Source: JBAXTE01 sp037130365
Lineage (GTDB): Bacteria; Bacteroidota; Bacteroidia; Bacteroidales; WCHB1-69
Direction: 5' to 3'
NCBI GenBank assembly: GCA_037130365.1
Contig: JBAXTE010000014.1
Coordinates: forward strand, 28,551-92,550
DNA: 64,000 nt
Part shown: one piece after another, positions 59,602 through 64,000 of the stretch
Position numbering within the stretch: the stretch's first letter is position 1
Layout of the letters: the number at the start of each line of letters is the position of its first letter
Notes under the pieces: model-generated
The model's input: only the letters and a program-made list of their open reading frames with translations
What the model was told of the DNA's origin: nothing
Databases searched by the model: none
Made by a program: the position numbers and the translations under genes

Positions 59602-60005
59602 ATCTAAAAATAGCAAAAATATTCAATTTTTCGTCAAACCAACCTCTTCTAAAGATAAATATTTTTATTTGAATATTATTTTGTGCGTGCCCTTGCCTCG
59701 GTGTTTATAGAAAAAGTTAGTAGATAACTTGATGCCATCACATCAATTGAAAAATAAACCGATGCAAGGTCGGGCTTTATGTTTCAAGTCCTCGTCGCTA
59801 TGCTCCTGTGGGCTTTCCACTGCAATCCCTCACGCAACTATTATACAAAGAAAATTGGTCTGTTTTCAACTTTTGATGTCATATAAAATCTCCTTTAAGT
59901 TTTAACTACGTTGAGGGCTTCGCCGTTCACGAATAGCCGTTTCACGTTCTACTTACTTATGTTTTTGCTTCTAGATTCTTATTTCTAACTTCTGTATTAT
60001 CTTTT
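59602..60005. other. Gene-free stretch with a GC-richer relic
   Basis: No gene is recognised. Between about 59680 and 59840 the base composition rises above the surroundings, with phrases such as CAAGGTCGGGCTTTATG, GCTATGCTCCTGTGGGC and TTCCACTGCAATCCCTCACG. As I recall, intergenic repeats with GGGCTTT and CCACTGCAATCCCT phrases are scattered in other Bacteroidota genomes, so this may be a decayed copy of one. Confidence 0.45.
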
Positions 60006-60009
60006 CACG

Positions 60010-60228
60010 TTTCACGAGATGTCTTTTCACGTTTACACCACTAAGGCACTCAGATCACTAAGTACCACTAAGGCTTCTTTGATCTTGCTTCCTGTTTCTT
60101 TATTCATGCTTCTGTATTCTGTTCTTCGTTTCACTTTTCACGAGATGTCTTCTCACGATTCACGTTTCACGAGATGTCTTTTCACTCTTTTTTCTTCGTT
60201 TCACGTTTCACGAGATGTCTTCTCACGT
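60010..60228. repeat. Irregular direct repeats of TTTCACGAGATGTCTTTTCACG
   Basis: Four copies of TTCACGAGATGTCTT[T/C]TCAC start near 60010, 60136, 60165 and 60206, with extra fragments TTTCACGTTTCACG between them. Spacing is uneven (about 126, 29 and 41 bases) and spacers are not unique blocks, so this is a degenerate repeat cluster and not a CRISPR array. A second motif, CACTAAGG, is doubled at about 60039 and 60065. Confidence 0.75.
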
Positions 60229-60234
60229 TTCCCA

Positions 60235-60705
60235 TCAATGATGATACGGTTCGTTTTTTAGAATTGTGAGTGCTCTATAAAGTTGTTCAAGGAAAATAAG
60301 TTGAACCATTTGGTGAGAAAAAGTCATTTTTGAGAGCGCCAATTTAGAATTTCCACGATTATAAATGGCATCGCTAAATCCGTAAGGACCTCCAGTAATA
60401 AATAATACTCTTTTAATTCCCGAGAGCATTCGTTGTTGGACGAATTTTGAAAAATCAACGGATGTATATTGAATTCCTAATTCATCTAAGAGAACCACGT
60501 AATCAGAATCAACGATTTTTGAAAGAATTATTTCTCCTTCTTTCTCTTTTTGTTGATTTTCGCTCAGAGATTTTGTGTTTTTTAATGCTGGAATTATTTC
60601 GTGGTTAAATGCGTTGTAATGTGGAATCCGATTTCTATATATCTCACACCCAGTAGTCAAATACTTGTCGTCGGGTGTAGCAAAACTTAAATATATTATT
60701 TTCAT
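60235..60705 (-). CDS. rlmH: 23S rRNA pseudouridine-1915 N3-methyltransferase RlmH
   Basis: A SPOUT-fold methyltransferase of 156 residues that methylates pseudouridine 1915 in helix 69 of 23S rRNA. The trefoil-knot motif is VLFITGGPYGFSDAIYNRG (about 99-117), followed by LALSKMTFSHQMVQLIFLEQLYRALTILKNEPYHH to the end; the terminal PYHH is the family signature. Length is exactly as expected. It is the last gene of a leftward unit after the dGTPase (43 bases) and ends in the degenerate repeat cluster; the stop codon lies seven bases from the last repeat copy. Confidence 0.96.
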   Translation of the reverse strand: MKIIYLSFATPDDKYLTTGCEIYRNRIPHYNAFNHEIIPALKNTKSLSENQQKEKEGEIILSKIVDSDYVVLLDELGIQYTSVDFSKFVQQRMLSGIKRVLFITGGPYGFSDAIYNRGNSKLALSKMTFSHQMVQLIFLEQLYRALTILKNEPYHH

Positions 60706-60748
60706 CAGTTTAAATATTTCAATTTATGAGTTTGTTTTTAGCCAAATC

Positions 60749-61975
60749 CTAAAAACGAATGATTTCTTGATACATTTGAATTGCATAATTATCTGATAAA
60801 GAAGATGTAAAATCAACAATTGCTTTTCTGTAATCACTATTTTTAGTGACAGTATAAATTATATTATTTTGATACTTTTCACTTGTTCGGAGATGCGGTG
60901 CAAAGTTTGAATACTTAATCAGCCAATTTTCAAAATGTTCGATAAGCATTGGATATTGCTTTTTATTTAAAGATATTTCTTTCAATAATTTATCTGAATC
61001 GGTGTTAAATAGCTGATCCAGTGTTTCAAAAATTGAAGTAAGAACTAATTCTGCATAACGGTTATAGTTGTTTAAACGAGGATGCAAATAGATGTGTTTG
61101 TAATTGAAGTTTTTAATACGGGTAAGAGCTTGAAAGTATGGTTCAGAAAGTCCTAGTCCTGTTTTTGGGGAGCTGAAATGACACAAATCTATAATAAAGT
61201 TATGAATTAAGACCGTGTTATTAATTTCTTCAAACGTAATATTTGAAATAGGTTTTAAAATGGATAAAAGTTCCTCTATTTGGTTGCTATTGAGTATATT
61301 TAATTGCAATGCGTCTTCAATATCACGCCCTAAATACGAAATTTTATCTGCAATTTTAACAACGCAAGCTTCCCAAGTATAAGGTGCAAATTCATTTGGA
61401 GAAGTGATAACACGTAAATCTACAGCTTCTTTCCGTGGAAAAATTACTTTTTCATTCACTTCTCCACAATGCGATATTAGCCCATCACGAACAGCATAAG
61501 TTAATTTTAGATTTTGTTTAATCCCAGTAGAATTTGCAAGCGTTTCAATATCATCAGCAAAATGAAGGCTGTTTTTTTCGTGCCAAAAGGTTCCTCCATA
61601 ATATTTTTTAGCTAAATGAGCTAAAATGTACTCGCCATCATGGCCAAATGGCGCATTGCCAATATCATGACCAATTGCAATCGCTTGAGCCAACTCTTTA
61701 TTTAAACCCAAATAATCACAAATCGTATAACTTACCGAGGATACATGTCCCACGTGTTCAATTCGAGTACAAATATCATCATTTTGAGTAGCTTGAAATA
61801 CTTGTGTTTTGTGTTTTAACCTTCGATATGCTTTTGAGTGAAGTAATCGGTTATAATCACGCCAGAACATACTCCTAATTTCATCCGGACGATCAATGAG
61901 AATTGCCTCTCTTTCGATGCACTTTTCCCATTTTTGGGATTCTGGGGTAATTGATTCGTCTATAAATAGCTTCAT
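60749..61975 (-). CDS. dgt: Deoxyguanosinetriphosphate triphosphohydrolase-like HD protein
   Basis: A protein of 408 residues of the dGTPase family, which splits dNTPs to nucleosides and triphosphate. The N-terminus has FWRDYNRLLHSKAYRRLKHKTQVF (about 38-61). The HD metal site is spread over TRIEHVGHVSSVSYTI (His near 74), AIAIGHDIGNAPFGHDGE (His-Asp near 104-105) and DKISYLGRDIEDAL (Asp near 210). NKIYTV-like C-terminal segments carry no extra domain. The ATG shares one base with the stop of the permease gene upstream (TAATG), so translation is coupled. Deoxynucleotide-pool control is the expected role; specificity for dGTP is not certain. Confidence 0.92.
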   Translation of the reverse strand: MKLFIDESITPESQKWEKCIEREAILIDRPDEIRSMFWRDYNRLLHSKAYRRLKHKTQVFQATQNDDICTRIEHVGHVSSVSYTICDYLGLNKELAQAIAIGHDIGNAPFGHDGEYILAHLAKKYYGGTFWHEKNSLHFADDIETLANSTGIKQNLKLTYAVRDGLISHCGEVNEKVIFPRKEAVDLRVITSPNEFAPYTWEACVVKIADKISYLGRDIEDALQLNILNSNQIEELLSILKPISNITFEEINNTVLIHNFIIDLCHFSSPKTGLGLSEPYFQALTRIKNFNYKHIYLHPRLNNYNRYAELVLTSIFETLDQLFNTDSDKLLKEISLNKKQYPMLIEHFENWLIKYSNFAPHLRTSEKYQNNIIYTVTKNSDYRKAIVDFTSSLSDNYAIQMYQEIIRF

Positions 61976-63192
61976 TATTGATATCTAATTGCTTGAATGG
62001 TTGATATTTTTCGAGTTACAAAATATATTGGTGCAAGAACAAAAATCGAAGTTATCACAAATACTCCAATGTTTACTATAATATAATGGAGGGGATTTAT
62101 ATTTACAGGAACAGCATCCATATAATACAACTCTTGGTTTAATCTGATAATATGGGTGTACTTCTGAGTAATTGAAATTAGAAGCGCAATTAAATTCCCT
62201 AATATCATTCCAATAAAAATGATTCGGCCGGCAACTTTGATGAATATTGAAGAAATCGATTGATTATTCGCTCCAATGGCTTTTAAAATTCCAATGAGAT
62301 TGGTTTGCTCCAAAATTAATATTAATAACGTAGAAATAACTGTAATTGTGCTGATTAAAATCATAAGCCCAATTAATATATACACGTTTGTGTCAAATAA
62401 TCCTATCCAATCAAAAAGGTCAGGATTACTCTCTTTTATGGTCTGTCCTTTCTGGTCGAAGGGGAGAAGCAGGTTGATGTCTTCTGCAAGCTGGTCAATT
62501 TTAGAAAAATCTTTAGCAATCACTTCATATCCATCCACTTCGTTATTTTCCCAGTTATTCAGTTTCCGAATTTGGTTAATGTCAACCATCGCAAATTTCC
62601 CATCAAATTGATTTAATCCTGTCTCATATATTCCACAAACTGTGAAAGCTCTCATTCGTGGCGGATCTTGAATAAAATACATCGATACTTTATCTCCAAC
62701 TTTAATTGCTAGTTTTGTAGCAGTTACTTTAGAAACCATAATGTCTTTAGATGTAACTGAATCAAACGAAAGGATTTTGCCTTCTTTTAAGTTGGTTTTA
62801 AAAAAGTCCCAATTATAGCTTGAATCTACTCCTTTAAGAACAATGCCTTCAATAATATCCTTTTGCTTAATAATTCCAGCTTTTGTTGCAAATGGTTGAA
62901 CAGATATCACATCTTTGTTCTCCTTTATTTGCTTTATATATGGCTGATTTAAGGCAATTGGAGCCGATTCATAAGATTGATTTAGATCAAATCGAGAAAT
63001 AGTAATATGCGCTCCAAAGCCACTGACTTTATCCCGAATAGTCTTTTGAAAACCAGTAACAATGGTTAGTGATATTAGCATTACGGCTATACCAATGGCA
63101 ATACTTGCGATGCTAATTCGAATAATGAGCTGTGCAAATCTTTGTTTTTGCCCTTTTAAAATGCGTTTAGCTATGATTGAAGTGTATTTCAC
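61975..63192 (-). CDS. LolC/LolE-type FtsX-family permease
   Basis: An inner-membrane protein of 405 residues starting at GTG. One helix near the N-terminus (about 24-47, IIRISIASIAIGIAVMLISLTIV), a periplasmic domain of about 200 residues (MacB/Lol core, GVDSSYNWDFFKTNLKEGKIL), then three C-terminal helices (about 268-295, 316-342 and 364-390) with the FtsX pattern. AKRILKGQKQRFAQLIIRISIASIAIGIAVM is typical of LolC/E-like permeases in Bacteroidota. The family moves lipoproteins from the inner membrane to the chaperone LolA or drives other envelope export; the partner ATPase LolD is not in this window. The dGTPase gene starts at its stop codon. Confidence 0.87.
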   Translation of the reverse strand: MKYTSIIAKRILKGQKQRFAQLIIRISIASIAIGIAVMLISLTIVTGFQKTIRDKVSGFGAHITISRFDLNQSYESAPIALNQPYIKQIKENKDVISVQPFATKAGIIKQKDIIEGIVLKGVDSSYNWDFFKTNLKEGKILSFDSVTSKDIMVSKVTATKLAIKVGDKVSMYFIQDPPRMRAFTVCGIYETGLNQFDGKFAMVDINQIRKLNNWENNEVDGYEVIAKDFSKIDQLAEDINLLLPFDQKGQTIKESNPDLFDWIGLFDTNVYILIGLMILISTITVISTLLILILEQTNLIGILKAIGANNQSISSIFIKVAGRIIFIGMILGNLIALLISITQKYTHIIRLNQELYYMDAVPVNINPLHYIIVNIGVFVITSIFVLAPIYFVTRKISTIQAIRYQ

Positions 63193-63219
63193 AAAGTCTA
63201 AATTTAGTAGAATTAAAAA

Positions 63220-63795
63220 TTATAATCCAATGTCTATTCCCACTCTAATCAATGGATTGCTGTATGGATAATATAGATTTTCATTAAAGTTCCAAAGTAC
63301 CATTAAATAGTAACTCGTATAATCACTTAAATTCTGACGAAATGCAGCTCCTACTAAAGGACTTATAAACCAATCTCGTTTTAAATTTAGTGAGCTATTA
63401 TTTATGCTGTTATTGTATTCAAGGTTTAATGCTTCTAATTCTGCGTGAATAAATAATTCTTTGATAATATCAAATCGAGCAAAAGCTCTAGCTCCATACA
63501 TCGTTTCTTCTAATGTTGGACTGTACCGCTTATCTCTATAATATGCAAATGTACCCCCAATAGCCGCACTCAATCGGTCGGTTAAATAATACCCAAAGTG
63601 AGGAGATACATCAATTAATGTTATTGTTCCAAATTGAATTCCTAACCCACCTCCCGTAAATTTAGTCCCTTTTTTCTCAGCATCAGAATTTTCTTTTCCA
63701 GTTTCTTTTCCAAAAATTTGAGCATAACAAGTCCCTTGATTACATATATATAATAGTACAATTAATATGGAGATTATTGTTTTTTTAGTATTCAT
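63220..63795 (-). CDS. Outer-membrane beta-barrel protein of unknown function
   Basis: A protein of 191 residues. The signal peptide ends GTCYAQ (about 26). A charged segment (KETGKENSDAEKKGTKF) is followed by amphipathic strands with glycine and aromatic residues: GGGLGIQFGTITLIDVSPHFGYYLTDRLSAAIGGTFAYYRD, GARAFARFDIIKELFIHAELEALNLEYN, FISPLVGAAFRQNLSDYTSYYLMVLWNF and the last strand PLIRVGIDIGL. It looks like a small porin-type barrel. It lies 27 bases before the permease gene in the same direction and may be cotranscribed with it. No function can be given. Confidence 0.75.
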   Translation of the reverse strand: MNTKKTIISILIVLLYICNQGTCYAQIFGKETGKENSDAEKKGTKFTGGGLGIQFGTITLIDVSPHFGYYLTDRLSAAIGGTFAYYRDKRYSPTLEETMYGARAFARFDIIKELFIHAELEALNLEYNNSINNSSLNLKRDWFISPLVGAAFRQNLSDYTSYYLMVLWNFNENLYYPYSNPLIRVGIDIGL

Positions 63796-63968
63796 AGCAT
63801 CATTATCAATGAGTAGTTTTAAATTGATAGTGTAAAATTAAATAATTATTGGAAGATATAATAATAACAAAACGTTAATTTAGTTTTAGTTACAATCTGA
63901 TTAATCTTAATAATGAGAGATATACTAGGTTAACACATATTTATGACAATAATAAATTGAATTATATA

Positions 63969-63998
63969 TTGCAAATTAGAAATATTGATGTACTTTTG
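63969..63998 (+). promoter_or_regulatory. Promoter of a gene beyond the right edge
   Basis: TTG at 63969-63971, a 19-base spacer and TACTTTTG at 63991-63998, an exact consensus match ending two bases before the window edge. The gene between 63796 and here is absent; the stretch is AT-rich and otherwise empty. Confidence 0.6.
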
Positions 63999-64000
63999 CA

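Noticed and set aside
60010..60228. Possible CRISPR array
   Set aside because: Spacing between repeat units is uneven, spacers contain pieces of the repeat, and no cas gene is nearby.
1..64000. A defence system, prophage or biosynthetic cluster hidden in the window
   Set aside because: I went through both strands and found no integrase, transposase, nuclease-helicase pair, toxin-antitoxin pair, phage structural gene or multi-module synthase; most genes are core Bacteroidota functions.

Overview
The window is AT-rich DNA from a bacterium of the phylum Bacteroidota. The evidence is consistent. Several genes have a sigma-ABfr-type promoter (TTG, about 19-20 bases, TAnnTTTG). Four secreted proteins end in type IX secretion (T9SS) sorting domains. 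The gliding-motility ABC genes gldF and gldG are present, as are a Bacteroidota-type FabI, a DUF4492-cydA-cydB cluster, and many signal peptides ending in ...AQ or FGQ. I see no rRNA, tRNA, CRISPR array, prophage or intact insertion sequence. The genus cannot be named from what is visible.

Layout. 1-5.7 kb: the cut N-terminal part of a membrane spermidine-synthase-like protein, a hairpin-rich gap, two secreted unknowns and an ABC-F ATPase. 5.9-10.4 kb: rimO, a secreted TPR protein and two unknown genes. 10.4-18.6 kb: a T9SS-exported CocE-type hydrolase, fabI, a small outer-membrane barrel, a lipoprotein and a very large fused FAD/Fe-S oxidoreductase. 18.9-27.1 kb: a degenerate glycogen-synthase-like protein, a DUF4270 lipoprotein, glmS, htpG, then lemA with two TPM-domain genes. 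27.2-30.4 kb: cytochrome bd oxidase (DUF4492, cydA, cydB) plus an overlooked 39-residue membrane ORF that looks like a CydX-type subunit. 30.4-31.7 kb: rarA.

32.0-39.6 kb is the most distinctive part. A cobalamin riboswitch heads a tightly overlapping leftward operon: a BtuB-like TonB receptor, a DUF4465 T9SS protein, a second T9SS surface protein and a YncE/BtuG-like beta-propeller lipoprotein. Divergent from it run exbB, exbD and tonB, which could energise the receptor. The whole block lies between two direct copies of a structured repeat of about 170-200 bp (about 31.8 and 39.6 kb).

39.8-55.1 kb is a rightward housekeeping and envelope run: folC, guaB, two SurA-type foldases with a lipoprotein between them, a MoxR ATPase, gldF, gldG, a DUF4340 protein, dnaN, then a PadR regulator with a PspC-domain membrane protein behind a clear palindromic operator. 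55.3-63.8 kb is leftward: a T9SS thioredoxin-like protein, a tricorn-type protease, a repeat-rich gap, rlmH, a dGTPase, a LolC/E-type permease and an outer-membrane barrel protein. A well-formed promoter at the right edge points to a gene beyond the window.

Functions rest on reading motifs and remembered family sequences; no database search was possible.
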